Assembly: GCA_022823225.1 (NCBI GenBank)
Contig: JAJDXM010000085.1
Span: 84,798 to 148,797 of the forward strand
Length of the DNA stretch: 64,000 nt
Direction of reading: 5' to 3'
Origin: Gemmatimonadota bacterium
Lineage (GTDB): Bacteria > Gemmatimonadota > Gemmatimonadetes > Longimicrobiales > Gaopeijiaceae
A model generated the notes under the pieces. The model did not search any database and was not told the origin of the DNA. It saw nothing but the letters and a program-made list of their open reading frames with translations. Positions 1-9,828 of this stretch are shown one piece after another. The position numbers were made by a program, and so were the translations under genes. Each line of letters opens with the position of its first letter. The stretch's first letter is position 1.

Positions 1-403
1 AGCCGACGCCGAGTTCGTTGACCAGAATCCCGAGCGCACGCACGGAATTCTGCAGAACCCGTTCCAGCGTGGACTCGCCCGTGCGCAGCTCGCGCTCGAT
101 GCGAGACTTCTCGGCCGCGGTCAGAACCTCGGGCTGCACGACACTGTCCACGAAGAACCGATAGGCCAGATCGGTGGGCACGCGCCCCGCCGAGGTGTGG
201 GGATGCGTGAGGTAGCCGTCCTCCTCGAGGTCGGCCATGGTGTTGCGGATCGTGGCCGCCGAGACCCCGAAGCCGTACCTGCGGGTCAGCGTGCGGCTTC
301 CGGCCGGTTCCGCCGTCTCCACGTAGGTGCGCACCACCGCCTCGAGCACCGAACGCTCCCGATCCGAGAGCGGCCTCCGTCCTTTTCGGTGGCGCAGGTC
401 CAT
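1..403 (-). CDS. hrcA: Heat-inducible transcription repressor HrcA (N-terminal part, cut by window edge)
   Basis: HrcA represses chaperone operons by binding CIRCE operators. Only the first 134 codons are present; the gene continues beyond position 1. The complement opens MDLRHRKGRR and shows the winged-helix segment SAATIRNTMADLEEDGYL (residues about 48-65) followed by HTSAGRVPT (69-77), both typical of HrcA; the GAF-like C-terminal domain lies outside the window. The ATG at 403 is the first good start in frame. It follows hemW by 79 bp on the same strand, the hemN/hemW-hrcA order found in many bacteria. No CIRCE inverted repeat was seen upstream here. Confidence 0.93.
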   Translation of the reverse strand, partial: MDLRHRKGRRPLSDRERSVLEAVVRTYVETAEPAGSRTLTRRYGFGVSAATIRNTMADLEEDGYLTHPHTSAGRVPTDLAYRFFVDSVVQPEVLTAAEKSRIERELRTGESTLERVLQNSVRALGILVNELGVG

Positions 404-442
404 GATCCCTTCGACTCCGTTGCAAATCCCGTCCGCTACTTG

Positions 443-470
443 AAAATCTCCCGTGCTCCGCCCCCGTCAA
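443..470 (-). promoter_or_regulatory. Possible sigma70-type promoter for hrcA
   Basis: In the hemW-hrcA gap the minus strand has TTGACG (positions 470-465), a 16-base spacer and GATTTT (448-443), about 40 bases before the hrcA ATG. The -10 match is weak, so this is a suggestion only; hrcA may simply be read through from hemW. Confidence 0.25.
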
Positions 471-482
471 CCGCCCGCGGGC

Positions 483-1643
483 TCAAGGCAGGCACTGCTC
501 AAGCTCGACGGCAAGGTCATCCAAAACAAGCCAGCCCTCGGGAGTCAGGCGAATGGCGCCATCCTCGAGCCGCGCAAGGCCTCCGGCTTCCCAACTGAGG
601 ACGCGGCCCGCGGCGCCGTCACCCAGCCGGGCGTGGCGGAGGCCCTCCCCGGTGCGCAGCGCCAGCCACACGGCCTCCAGGCGAGACTGCTCCCCGGTGA
701 GGACTTCGCTGTCCGCACGCGCCGTGCCCGAGGCCCGCACCCCATCCCGGTACGCCGGCCAGTCGCGTTCGTTCCACCAGCGACGTCCGTTCGCGTAGCT
801 GTGGGCCCCGTTGCCGAGCCCGAGGTAGGGCGCGCCGCGCCAGCAGGCCAGATTGTGCCGGGAGGGGAAGCCCGGACGCGCGAAGTTCGACACCTCATAG
901 TGCTCGTAGCCGGCACGCGCGAGGGTCTCAGCCGCGAAGAGGTACTCGTCCCGATACCGCGCTTCGCCGGCGGGCGCCGTCGTTCCCTGCTGCACGGCGC
1001 GGGCGAGCGGCGTCCCCTTCTCCACTGCCAGGCCGTAGAGCGAGATGTGCGGCACATCGAGACGAAGTGCGCGCTCCAGGTCATCCTTCCAATTGCGCGC
1101 AACCGTCGCCGGCAGCCCGAAGATGAGATCGACGGACAGGTTCGCCAACCCGCCGGCCGTCGCCCTGGCGACCGCCTCCTCGGCGTCGGCGGCCGAATGC
1201 AGACGCCCCATCCATCGCAGGGCCTCCCGGCTGAAGCTCTGGACGCCGAACGACACGCGGTTCACACCTCCGCGCGCCCAGCACCCGGCAACCGGTTCGG
1301 TGAAGGACTCGGGATTCGCCTCAACCGTCCACTCGAAGTCGTCACCGCGCGTTCGCATGCGCCCGATGACCTCGGCCAGGGCCACGATCCTGCCGGGATC
1401 GAGGATGGAGGGTGTCCCACCCCCCACATACAGAGTGTCCAGGGTCGAAGCCAGACGGACTTCGCCCGACGCCTCCAGTGTCTCCAGCTCGGTCCGGATC
1501 GCCCCCAGCCAGCCGGCACCATCGGGCCGCCGGTTCACCTCAACCGCGAAGTCGCAATAGCAACAGCGGCGTGCGCAGAACGGCGCGTGCACATACACGT
1601 TCCGGATCGAATGCCTCGGAGATCCAAAACGTAATGCCGACAT
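483..1643 (-). CDS. hemW: Radical SAM heme chaperone HemW
   Basis: HemW is an oxygen-independent coproporphyrinogen oxidase-like radical SAM protein that carries heme to target proteins. The 386-residue product has the iron-sulphur motif CARRCCYCDF (Cys 23, 27, 30) and the glycine-rich segment YVGGGTPSILDPG. In this family CxxxCxxC followed by DF, with a short N-terminus, favours HemW over HemN proper. The ATG at 1643 overlaps the dprA stop (TAATG), so initiation is probably coupled; no Shine-Dalgarno is visible. This start lies inside a perfect-looking palindrome of a dispersed repeat (1624-1652). An in-frame ATG further up (1739) would add 32 residues encoded by that repeat and is unlikely. 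Confidence 0.92.
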   Translation of the reverse strand: MSALRFGSPRHSIRNVYVHAPFCARRCCYCDFAVEVNRRPDGAGWLGAIRTELETLEASGEVRLASTLDTLYVGGGTPSILDPGRIVALAEVIGRMRTRGDDFEWTVEANPESFTEPVAGCWARGGVNRVSFGVQSFSREALRWMGRLHSAADAEEAVARATAGGLANLSVDLIFGLPATVARNWKDDLERALRLDVPHISLYGLAVEKGTPLARAVQQGTTAPAGEARYRDEYLFAAETLARAGYEHYEVSNFARPGFPSRHNLACWRGAPYLGLGNGAHSYANGRRWWNERDWPAYRDGVRASGTARADSEVLTGEQSRLEAVWLALRTGEGLRHARLGDGAAGRVLSWEAGGLARLEDGAIRLTPEGWLVLDDLAVELEQCLP

Positions 1644-1749
1644 TACATTTGGTAAAGTTTGCTTGACATTGCGAATACGTGGGCACCGCAGTCCAGCCTG
1701 GATGCATCGCCGCTCGAATGCCGGGGGGGGTCCGTCCACGGGCTGCCAG
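1624..1749 (-). repeat. Dispersed repeat R1, partial copy spanning the dprA 3' end and hemW start
   Basis: Read on the minus strand, this stretch aligns almost base for base with the left half of the MITE-like element at 20141-20386: CTGGCAGCCCGTGGAC, then GGCATTCGAGCGGCGATGCA, then TACCAAATGT. It ends in a strong inverted repeat (1624-1652) whose core is GTAATG-TCGG-CATTAC. The repeat supplies about the last 34 residues of DprA, its stop codon and the hemW ATG. Only one terminal arm is present, so this copy looks truncated. Confidence 0.75.
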
Positions 1750-2812
1750 CGCCCTCCCTGACCATCGTGGCGTGGCCACCCGGCGTCCTCATCACGCGGC
1801 CGTCCCGGGTGGATGTCACGTAACCCCGAATCTCCAGTATGATGAGATCGGCCCCCACTTCCTCCGGCGGCCGTCCGGTGGTCCGGGCCACCTCGTCGAC
1901 GGCCGCGGGACCGGCCGGCAGCGCGGCGAGCAGTTCACGCAGTCCGGGCTCCGGGGGCGGGGCGCACACGGGCGCGAAGGCGTCGTTCAGGCCGGTGTCG
2001 ACCACAATCGCCGCCCCGTCGGCGATCAGGCGGTTCGTGCCCTCGCTGGTTGCCCGGTCGATCGGCCCCGGCACCGCATGCACCTCGCGCCCCAGGTCGA
2101 GCGCGAACTCCGCGGTGATCAGCGCGCCGCTGCGCCTCGACGCCTCGACGATCACAACGTCGCTCGCCAGCGCGGCGATGATCCGATTGCGCCGGGGGAA
2201 GTGATGCGGTTCCGCCCGCGTTCCCGGCGGGAACTCCGACACGACCACGCCATGCTGGAGGATCGCGCGATACAGCGCCGCATTTCGGGGTGGCGAGACC
2301 ACATCCACCCCGGATCCGAGCACGGCGGCCGTCCTGCCCGGCAGCGCGCCCCGGTGCGCTTCGGCATCGACCCCCATCGCCATGCCGGAAACCACGCAGC
2401 GTCCTCGCCCCGCGAGCCCGGCACCCAGCGCGCGCGCCACCCGGCGACCGTACGCGGTCGCGCGGCGCGATCCCACGACGGCCACGCACTCCTTCTGCAG
2501 CAGATCGGTCCTGCCCAGCGTGAAGAGGACCGGGGGAGGGTCGCCGAGGTCGCGGAGCCGCCGCGGATACCCCGGCTCCCCGTAGGCCAGCACCGCGGCG
2601 CCTGCCGCGGCGCAGCGCCGCGCCAGCTCCCGCGCGTCCCGGGCCGCTGCGCCGGCTCGCCGCGCCGTCTCGGCCTGCGGGCCGGCGATCTCCGAGAAGG
2701 TGGCGCGGTCCGCCTCCAACGCCTCGGCGGGGGACCCGCAGCGGTCGACCAGCTCCCGGAACCGCTTGGGCCCGACGCCGGGCAGCCCCTGCAGCGTCAG
2801 GGCCTCGATCAC
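1643..2812 (-). CDS. dprA: DNA processing protein DprA
   Basis: DprA binds incoming single-stranded DNA and loads RecA during transformation. The 389-residue product has an N-terminal helix-hairpin-helix (LPGVGPKRF, 10-18), a Rossmann-like core with VAVVGSRRAT (110-119), SGMAMGVDAEAH (142-153) and FPRRNRIIAAL (205-215), and a C-terminal winged-helix part (about 295-345). The GTG start overlaps the obgE stop (GTGA), which fixes it better than the ATG at 2872 inside obgE. The final 34 residues come from the R1 repeat and are unlikely to belong to the family fold. Downstream hemW overlaps by three bases. Confidence 0.93.
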   Translation of the reverse strand: MIEALTLQGLPGVGPKRFRELVDRCGSPAEALEADRATFSEIAGPQAETARRAGAAARDARELARRCAAAGAAVLAYGEPGYPRRLRDLGDPPPVLFTLGRTDLLQKECVAVVGSRRATAYGRRVARALGAGLAGRGRCVVSGMAMGVDAEAHRGALPGRTAAVLGSGVDVVSPPRNAALYRAILQHGVVVSEFPPGTRAEPHHFPRRNRIIAALASDVVIVEASRRSGALITAEFALDLGREVHAVPGPIDRATSEGTNRLIADGAAIVVDTGLNDAFAPVCAPPPEPGLRELLAALPAGPAAVDEVARTTGRPPEEVGADLIILEIRGYVTSTRDGRVMRTPGGHATMVREGAGSPWTDPPRHSSGDASRLDCGAHVFAMSSKLYQM

Positions 2813-3843
2813 AGGTCGCCCGGGGGTTCGCGCCCCGGCCCCTCTCGCTGGGCCGCCAACTGGCGCCAGCATCCCTCAAGCATCTCGGTGACGCCCCGGC
2901 CCGTGACTGCACTCACGTGGTAGGTGGCCCAGGCGCCGGGCGCCGCCACAGCCGGGAGGGCGCTCCCACCGTCCCCACCACCTCCTCCGGCGACGAGATC
3001 CATCTTGGAGAACACCACCGCCCAGGGAAGTTCCGCAAGGCGTGGCGAGTACCTCTCGATCTCGCTGCGCAGCCCGGCCAGCGTCCGCGCGGGGTCCGGA
3101 ACGTCCACGGGGAGAAGCATCGCCAGGGCGCGCGTCCTCTCGATGTGGCGGAGGAAGCGGTGTCCGAGACCCTTCCCCTTGTGGGCGCCCTCGATGATCC
3201 CGGGGATATCGGCCACGACGAAGGAGCGAAAGTCCGGGAGATCCACCACGCCCAGGTTTGGCGTAAGCGTGGTGAAGGGGTAGTCGGCGATCCTGGGTCG
3301 CGCCGCGCTGATCCGTGCCAGGAGCGTCGACTTCCCGGCGTTCGGTTCTCCGACCAGACCGACATCGGCCAGAAGCTTGAGTTCGAGCCGGATCCTCCTC
3401 TGGTCACCCGCGCCCCCGGGTTCCCAGCGCCGGGGCGCCTGCCGCGTTGCCGAGGTGAAGCGGACGTTGCCGCGTCCGCCCCGCCCCCCACGCGCTACGA
3501 GAAGCGTATCGTCCGGATCGAGCAGCTCACCCAATGCCTCTCCGGTCTCGTCGTCGACCGCGATCGTGCCGGGCGGCACCCTGAGCACCAGATCGCGGCC
3601 GCTCCGGCCGGTGCGATTGGATCCTTCGCCGTGCCTGCCGCGCTCCGCAGCGTGGTGCCGCCTGTAGCGATAGTCGGCCAGGGTCGTCAGCGAGGGATCG
3701 GCCTCCAGACGCACGTCGCCCCCCTTCCCCCCGTCCCCACCCGCGGGACCCCCGCGCGGGACGCCTTTTTCCCGCCGGAACGCCTCCGCGCCGGATCCGC
3801 CGCGCCCGCCGCGCACCTCGATCGTCACCGAATCCAGGAACAC
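2809..3843 (-). CDS. obgE: GTPase ObgE/CgtA
   Basis: Obg is an essential ribosome-associated GTPase. The 344-residue product begins with the glycine-rich Obg domain (1-157, including EAFRREKGVPRGGPAGGDGG). The G domain follows: P-loop GEPNAGKST (165-173), switch II DIPG (212-215) and FSKMDL as the G4 site. It ends soon after the G domain, so the C-terminal OCT domain present in many Obg proteins is absent. The start is GTG at 3843, seven bases after the asparaginase stop with GAGGG in front. It overlaps dprA by four bases. Confidence 0.95.
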   Translation of the reverse strand: MFLDSVTIEVRGGRGGSGAEAFRREKGVPRGGPAGGDGGKGGDVRLEADPSLTTLADYRYRRHHAAERGRHGEGSNRTGRSGRDLVLRVPPGTIAVDDETGEALGELLDPDDTLLVARGGRGGRGNVRFTSATRQAPRRWEPGGAGDQRRIRLELKLLADVGLVGEPNAGKSTLLARISAARPRIADYPFTTLTPNLGVVDLPDFRSFVVADIPGIIEGAHKGKGLGHRFLRHIERTRALAMLLPVDVPDPARTLAGLRSEIERYSPRLAELPWAVVFSKMDLVAGGGGGDGGSALPAVAAPGAWATYHVSAVTGRGVTEMLEGCWRQLAAQREGPGREPPGDL

Positions 3844-3850
3844 GAAACCC

Positions 3851-4909
3851 TCACTCCACTACGACCAGCCGGCCCACTCCCTCGCCCCTCGTATTGACGA
3901 GCTGCGGCGCCGAAAACCGCGCCAGCGCCCGCATGGTCCCCCGTGACAGGATTCCGGTCCGCTCCAGGACCGCCAGCAGCGCCGGAGGACCCGCCCGCCG
4001 CGCCCCGTCCTCGACCTTCAGCGCCACCCCCAACCTTCTCCCCAGATCGGCCGCCACGTAGACGCCCTCGGCGCCCACCTTGGCGAGCAGGCGGTCCCGC
4101 TCCTCGCGCATCAGGCATGTGCACAGCCGCTCGCTCCCCGCCACCATGAACGGGTAGCGGACCATGGCCCCCACCACCCTCCCCGGCGTTCCGCCGTCGC
4201 GGGCCGCGGAAGCCAGGCGCGCCATCGCGCCCGCGGCAGCCGCGAGCGGGACCGCGAAGGTGGGGACCCCGCACCCGTCCACCCCCTCCCGAATCGAACC
4301 GGGGTCGCACTGCGTCCAGTCGAGCACTTCGCGCCGGATCCTGCACTGAACCGGGTGATCGGGGCGTTCGTACCCCTCCAGCGGCCATCCGTGGAAGGCG
4401 GCCAGGGCCAGCATTCCGGCGTGCTTGCCCGAGCAGTTGCTCATGATCGGTGTGAGCGGGATACCCGCGTCCGCCAACTCCCGCTCGCGCTTCCGCAGCA
4501 GGGGCGCGTGAGGACCGCAGACCAGTTGCGACTCGGATATGCCGGCCTTCGCCAACATCGCGCGCACGGTTCGCAAATGCTCCTCTTCCGAATTGTGTGA
4601 CCCGCAGCAAAGTGCAATCTCCTCAACCGAAAACCCGAAGTGGTCCGCGGCACCGTCCGCCACCAGCGGAAGCGTCTGCAACGGCTTCGCCGCCGAACGC
4701 AGCACCGTGAGCCAGCCGGTGTCGCCCCAGCTTCGGACCACATCCCCTTCGGCGTCGACGACGAGCGCATGCACCCTGTGCGTCGACTCGACCACGGACC
4801 CCCTGCGCGCCGACACACTGAGCGGCTGGCCGATCAACGATAGGGTCGCCCGGCGGGCGGTTCCATGGTCAGATCGGCCCAAAACCGGCGGTCCGTCAGC
4901 GCTGGCCAT
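3851..4909 (-). CDS. L-asparaginase II family protein
   Basis: Member of the asparaginase II family (the family of Rhizobium etli AnsA), predicted to hydrolyse asparagine to aspartate and ammonia; related enzymes show this activity but it cannot be read from sequence alone. The 352-residue product carries RSAAKPLQTLPLV, CCGSHNSEEEHL, MSNCSGKHAGMLA and GVDGCGVPTFAVPL, the conserved Ser/Lys/Cys-rich blocks of the family. The ATG at 4909 overlaps the 3' end of the protease gene by 14 bp and has a G-rich stretch in front; longer in-frame starts would lie well inside the protease gene. No signal peptide, so cytoplasmic. Confidence 0.85.
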   Translation of the reverse strand: MASADGPPVLGRSDHGTARRATLSLIGQPLSVSARRGSVVESTHRVHALVVDAEGDVVRSWGDTGWLTVLRSAAKPLQTLPLVADGAADHFGFSVEEIALCCGSHNSEEEHLRTVRAMLAKAGISESQLVCGPHAPLLRKRERELADAGIPLTPIMSNCSGKHAGMLALAAFHGWPLEGYERPDHPVQCRIRREVLDWTQCDPGSIREGVDGCGVPTFAVPLAAAAGAMARLASAARDGGTPGRVVGAMVRYPFMVAGSERLCTCLMREERDRLLAKVGAEGVYVAADLGRRLGVALKVEDGARRAGPPALLAVLERTGILSRGTMRALARFSAPQLVNTRGEGVGRLVVVE

Positions 4910-6554
4910 CCCCCGCGGCGGATCCTCCGGCCCCTGACGCCTCGGCCGCCAGGGGAGATCCCGCAAGGGCAAAGAGCTGGGTGGGGTTCTCCGCCATGGC
5001 AAGGAGTTCGACCGCACGCTGAAGCTGGGCGTCACTGCCTGCGCCGCGCCGAAAACTCCCCAGTTCCTGCCACGCGAGCAGCGCGACGTGGCTGCCCATC
5101 CGGTAAACCAGCGGTCTCCTGGCCTGCAGAACGGTCTCCACCGAAAGCTCGGCACCCCGTTCCAGCAGAGAGGCGTGAAAGTCGGCGAGGTCGGCGTCCC
5201 CGATGTGGAAGCCCGGCTCCAGACCCGGGTTTTCCTGGACGTAGCCGACGGCCCAGTTCTGCAGCGCTGCGAAGAATCCGTTGGCGGCACGCGCCACCTC
5301 CTCCAGCGCCCTCTCCTCGTCGGCAGAGAGTGTGTCCTGCAGGACCCAGAGGTCGGGGACGATCCCGCCGCCTCCGCGCAGCGCGCGGCCTCCAGCCGAG
5401 GCGAACCGCGGTCTGTCCGCAAGATCCGGTCGCTGCACCCGCTCACCCTGAACGCTTAGCGGTGGCTCGCCCGCACCACCATCCGGATCCGGGCGGTCTC
5501 TCTCGATGGAACGCCCCACGGGAGTGAACCAGCGCGCCGTGGTCAGCTTGAGAACATTGCCTCCGGGAAGGGGAAAGAGCGATTGGACGGAGCCCTTGCC
5601 GAAGCTGGGGCTGCCGATCAGCAGGGCGCGGTCGTGGTCCTGAAGGGCGCCCGCCAGGATCTCGGAAGCCGACGCGCTGGAGCCTGTAACGAGCACGGCG
5701 ACGGGAAGCTCAGGGTACGCCTGCGCCGTCTCGGCCCGGTATTCCTCGGGCGGCGTCGAACGCGCGCGGATCTCCACGATCGACTGGCCGCGGTCGAGGA
5801 AGAGGTCGGTAAGCGCGACGCCTTCGGTCAGCAGGCCTCCGCGGTTGCCACGGAGGTCAAGGATCAGCGACGCCATCCCCTCCGCTGCCAGCGAATCGAT
5901 GGCGGCGCGAACCTCCTCGGTGGTCGTGCGACTGAAGACCGCGAGCGGCACGTACCCGACCCCGCCCTCGAGCATCGTGGCAAAGGGAACCGACCGCACC
6001 CCCACGACCGCGCGCTCGATGTCGAAGGTGATGATCCCCTCCGTGCCGGGACGCCGGATGCCGATTCTCACCCCTCGTCCCGGCTCGCCCCGGAGCAGAT
6101 CAACGGCCCGGCCAGATGCGGGCCCCACCACGGTTTCGCCGTCCACCTCGACGATCCGGTCGCCCGCAAGCAGCCCCGCGGCGGCGGCGGGCGATCCGGG
6201 GATCGGCGCCATAACGGTGAGGAATCCGTCAAGGTTGTTCACTTCCACGCCGATCCCCGAGTAGTCGCCCTGGGTCCGGATGCGCTCGTTCTCCCAGTCC
6301 CCGGCGGTCAGGAACCGCGAATTGGGGTCATCCAGCCCGCCGACCATGCTCGTGATGGCGGCCTGGTAGAGATCGTCCACATCCACTTCCTCGACGAAGT
6401 CGTCCTTGATGTGCCGCATGACTTCGTCGATCGCGCGGGCGTGGATATAGATGTTGGCGCCCGCACCGACATCCTTCTGGAGGAACCAGCCGCCGCAGAC
6501 GACCGCGAGCAGGAAGACCAGACCGGGCGGCAGCAGGGCGCTACGCTTCTTCAT
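4896..6554 (-). CDS. S41 family carboxy-terminal processing peptidase (CtpA/Prc type)
   Basis: A membrane-anchored periplasmic protease that trims exported proteins at their C-termini. The 552-residue product starts with a signal anchor (LLPPGLVFLLAVVCGGWF, 7-24). A PDZ domain follows (GIGVEVNNLDGFLTVMAP onward, about 100-180), then the S41 core with LDLRGNRGGLL and the catalytic pair: Ser in SSASASEI (about 291) and Lys in SFGKGSVQ (about 316). The roughly 150-residue C-terminal tail is longer than in minimal CtpA proteins and was not recognised. Start ATG overlaps tmk by 14 bp. Confidence 0.9.
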   Translation of the reverse strand: MKKRSALLPPGLVFLLAVVCGGWFLQKDVGAGANIYIHARAIDEVMRHIKDDFVEEVDVDDLYQAAITSMVGGLDDPNSRFLTAGDWENERIRTQGDYSGIGVEVNNLDGFLTVMAPIPGSPAAAAGLLAGDRIVEVDGETVVGPASGRAVDLLRGEPGRGVRIGIRRPGTEGIITFDIERAVVGVRSVPFATMLEGGVGYVPLAVFSRTTTEEVRAAIDSLAAEGMASLILDLRGNRGGLLTEGVALTDLFLDRGQSIVEIRARSTPPEEYRAETAQAYPELPVAVLVTGSSASASEILAGALQDHDRALLIGSPSFGKGSVQSLFPLPGGNVLKLTTARWFTPVGRSIERDRPDPDGGAGEPPLSVQGERVQRPDLADRPRFASAGGRALRGGGGIVPDLWVLQDTLSADEERALEEVARAANGFFAALQNWAVGYVQENPGLEPGFHIGDADLADFHASLLERGAELSVETVLQARRPLVYRMGSHVALLAWQELGSFRRGAGSDAQLQRAVELLAMAENPTQLFALAGSPLAAEASGAGGSAAGDGQR

Positions 6555-7263
6555 CCGGTCTCTCCGCGCTGCTCGTCCTCATCCTCGGCCCCCGGGTCCC
6601 GCCAGCGGCGGCTTCAGGTAACCTCGACGTGACCTCGCTGCGGATTCGTGCCGCCACCTCCTCCACACTGCCGGATGCGGGAATCAGCACGGCGCTGTCC
6701 GTCGTTCGTGCCAGTTCAACATATCCCCGCCGGACCCTGCGGTGGAAGTCGGTCCCCGCTGACTCGAAGCGGTCTCCACCCTTGCCCTGGAGTTTCTGGC
6801 GGGCCAGGCCCTCCTCGGCGGGCAGGTCCAGCACGATCTGCAGATCGGGGGCCAGCCCGGCCGTGGCATGGCGGTTGAGCGGTTCGATGCGCCGGGGATC
6901 GATCCCCCGGCCGTAGCCCTGGTAGGCGAAGGTGCTGAGGTCGAACCGGTCCGAGACGACCCACCTTCCGCGGGCCAGCGCGGGCTGCACCACCTCGCGC
7001 ACGAAAGCGGAGCGGGCAGCCAGGATCAGAAGCAGTTCGGTCGCGGGCGGGATGGGAACCTCGCGATCGTGCAGGAGCAGGTCCCGTATCCGCTCGCCCA
7101 CCCGCGTGCCACCCGGCTCGCGGGTCGCCTCGACGCGCAGCCCCGCCTCGCGCAGGAACGTCCGCAGCCGCTCGGCCTGGGTGGTCTTCCCCGATCCCTC
7201 GGCTCCTTCGACCACGATGAAGCGGCCGCGCGGCCCCTCCCCGGCGCCCTGGCCCACGCTCAT
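6541..7263 (-). CDS. tmk: Thymidylate kinase
   Basis: Phosphorylates dTMP to dTDP. The 240-residue product has P-loop GAEGSGKTT (20-28), the TREPGGT motif, and the DRF motif VSDRFDLSTFAYQGYGRG; a LID region follows (EEGLARQKLQGKGGDRFE). The ATG at 7263 directly precedes the conserved start of the fold. It lies 13 bp after the ylbF-like gene and overlaps the protease gene by 14 bp, so it is part of the same transcription unit. Confidence 0.94.
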   Translation of the reverse strand: MSVGQGAGEGPRGRFIVVEGAEGSGKTTQAERLRTFLREAGLRVEATREPGGTRVGERIRDLLLHDREVPIPPATELLLILAARSAFVREVVQPALARGRWVVSDRFDLSTFAYQGYGRGIDPRRIEPLNRHATAGLAPDLQIVLDLPAEEGLARQKLQGKGGDRFESAGTDFHRRVRRGYVELARTTDSAVLIPASGSVEEVAARIRSEVTSRLPEAAAGGTRGPRMRTSSAERPDEEA

Positions 7264-7276
7264 GGCACCGCGGGCC

Positions 7277-7636
7277 TCAGGAGGTGAGGATGATGGGGGA
7301 AGCCGCCCCGGACCGCATCCCCTCCTGGATCGCCCCGTCGACCCTTTGCATGATGCGGTCGAAGTTGGCCTGCGCGGCGACAAGGCTCTGGTACACACTC
7401 AGCGCCTGCAGCTCTCCCATGGCGGCCTCGTACCGCTCCATGTCCTCGCTGGCGGGCTGCTCCCCGCGTTGCAGCGCCGCTTGCACCGACTCCTCGATCT
7501 CCATGAACCGGTTTCTGAGCCGCGTCATCTCGCGGTCGTCGTCCGCGCACTCCTTTGCCCTGGCCAGAGTCCGGTACTCCGGAGTGCCGCCCAGGGCCCT
7601 CCCGAGCGACTGCGCCAACTCCTCGATTCGTGACAT
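7277..7636 (-). CDS. YlbF/YmcA family protein
   Basis: A 119-residue, almost entirely helical protein (MSRIEELAQSLGRAL onward) with the charged, Gln/Glu-rich pattern and length of the YlbF/YmcA family (DUF964, Com_YlbF). In Bacillus these proteins form a complex that influences RNase Y and competence; no such role can be assumed here, although dprA is in the same gene run. ATG 7636 is preceded by AAGGAGATTAAGAG, a good ribosome binding site. No membrane segment. Confidence 0.8.
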   Translation of the reverse strand: MSRIEELAQSLGRALGGTPEYRTLARAKECADDDREMTRLRNRFMEIEESVQAALQRGEQPASEDMERYEAAMGELQALSVYQSLVAAQANFDRIMQRVDGAIQEGMRSGAASPIILTS

Positions 7637-7735
7637 TCTCTTAATCTCCTTCGGCGTTCCGGGCCAATCCGCGGCAGGACTCGCCGCCCTGGGGGACGCC
7701 TCGCTTCGTTGCCGGACCCCGGCCCGGCGCGAGGT

Positions 7736-8679
7736 TCATTCACGCGTCGCCACAACATAGCGCCGCCGTCCAGCAAGGTCCCTGTGAATCGACACACCTG
7801 CAATCCCGGGCCGCTCGCGCAGCAGCCCGGCAACCGTGTCCGCCTGCGACCTTCCGATCTCCAGTCCCACCCAGCCGCCGGGGCGCACGACCGCCTCCAG
7901 CCCCTCGACCAGACCGCGGATCACGGCCAGCCCACCCTCGTCGGCCACCATCGCCAGGCGAGGCTCCCATTCCCGCACCTCGGGCTGCGCGCTGCGCCAC
8001 TCCTCTGCGGTGAGATACGGCGGGTTCGAGATCACCAGGTCGAAGGTCAGGCCGCGCACGGGATCCAGCATCGGGCCGGACCTGAATTCGATCTCCGGGT
8101 GCCCCGAGGCAGCCGCATTTCGCCGTGCGAGTTCGAGTGCGTCCTGCGAGACATCGGTAGCCGTCACCGCCCGCGCGAGCCCCTCGTCCGCGAGCGCGAT
8201 GGCGATGCAGCCCGAGCCGGTGCCGACATCCAGCGCCGCGGCGAAGACCCGTTCCCGCCCGGCGGCGGCGCTGACGACATCGATCAGAAACTCGGTCTCC
8301 GGGCGCGGAATGGCGACTCCGGGACCCACCTCGAGTTCCAGGTTCCGGAACGCGGCCGACCCCATCAGGTACTGCAGCGGTTCGCGGGCGGCACGGCGAC
8401 GCAACAGAGCCTTCAGGCGCGACAGTTCGCCGGCGACGAGGGGCCGGTCGAAGTGCAGGTAGAGTTGCAGCCGGTCCACGCCGAGGACGAAGGCGAGCAG
8501 ATGTTCGGCATTCAGCCGCCCGCTCTCGACGCCCCGGTCCTCCAGGTAGCGGCCGCTGACGCCGATCACCTCGAGCACCTTCCAGACACGGGCGGGCGGG
8601 ACGCCGCGCGAGGCAGGCTGCTCCGGCTCGCTCCCGGTGGCCGCCAGCCGGTCGCGCGGGGCCTGGAACGGGCGCGTCT

Positions 8680-8683
<4 letters not shown>
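7736..8683 (-). CDS. prmC: Peptide chain release factor N5-glutamine methyltransferase PrmC
   Basis: Methylates the glutamine of the GGQ motif of release factors. The 315-residue product contains an N-terminal helical domain, [16 protein letters not shown] (SAM binding) and the substrate-binding motif ISNPPYLT, all characteristic. It sits directly downstream of prfA, its substrate gene. The start chosen is TTG at 8683, overlapping the prfA stop (TTGA). The next in-frame GTG falls after the first conserved helix begins, and there is no ATG near, so the first ~30 residues are uncertain. Confidence 0.92.
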
Positions 8684-9824
<1,141 letters not shown>

Positions 9825-9828
<4 letters not shown>

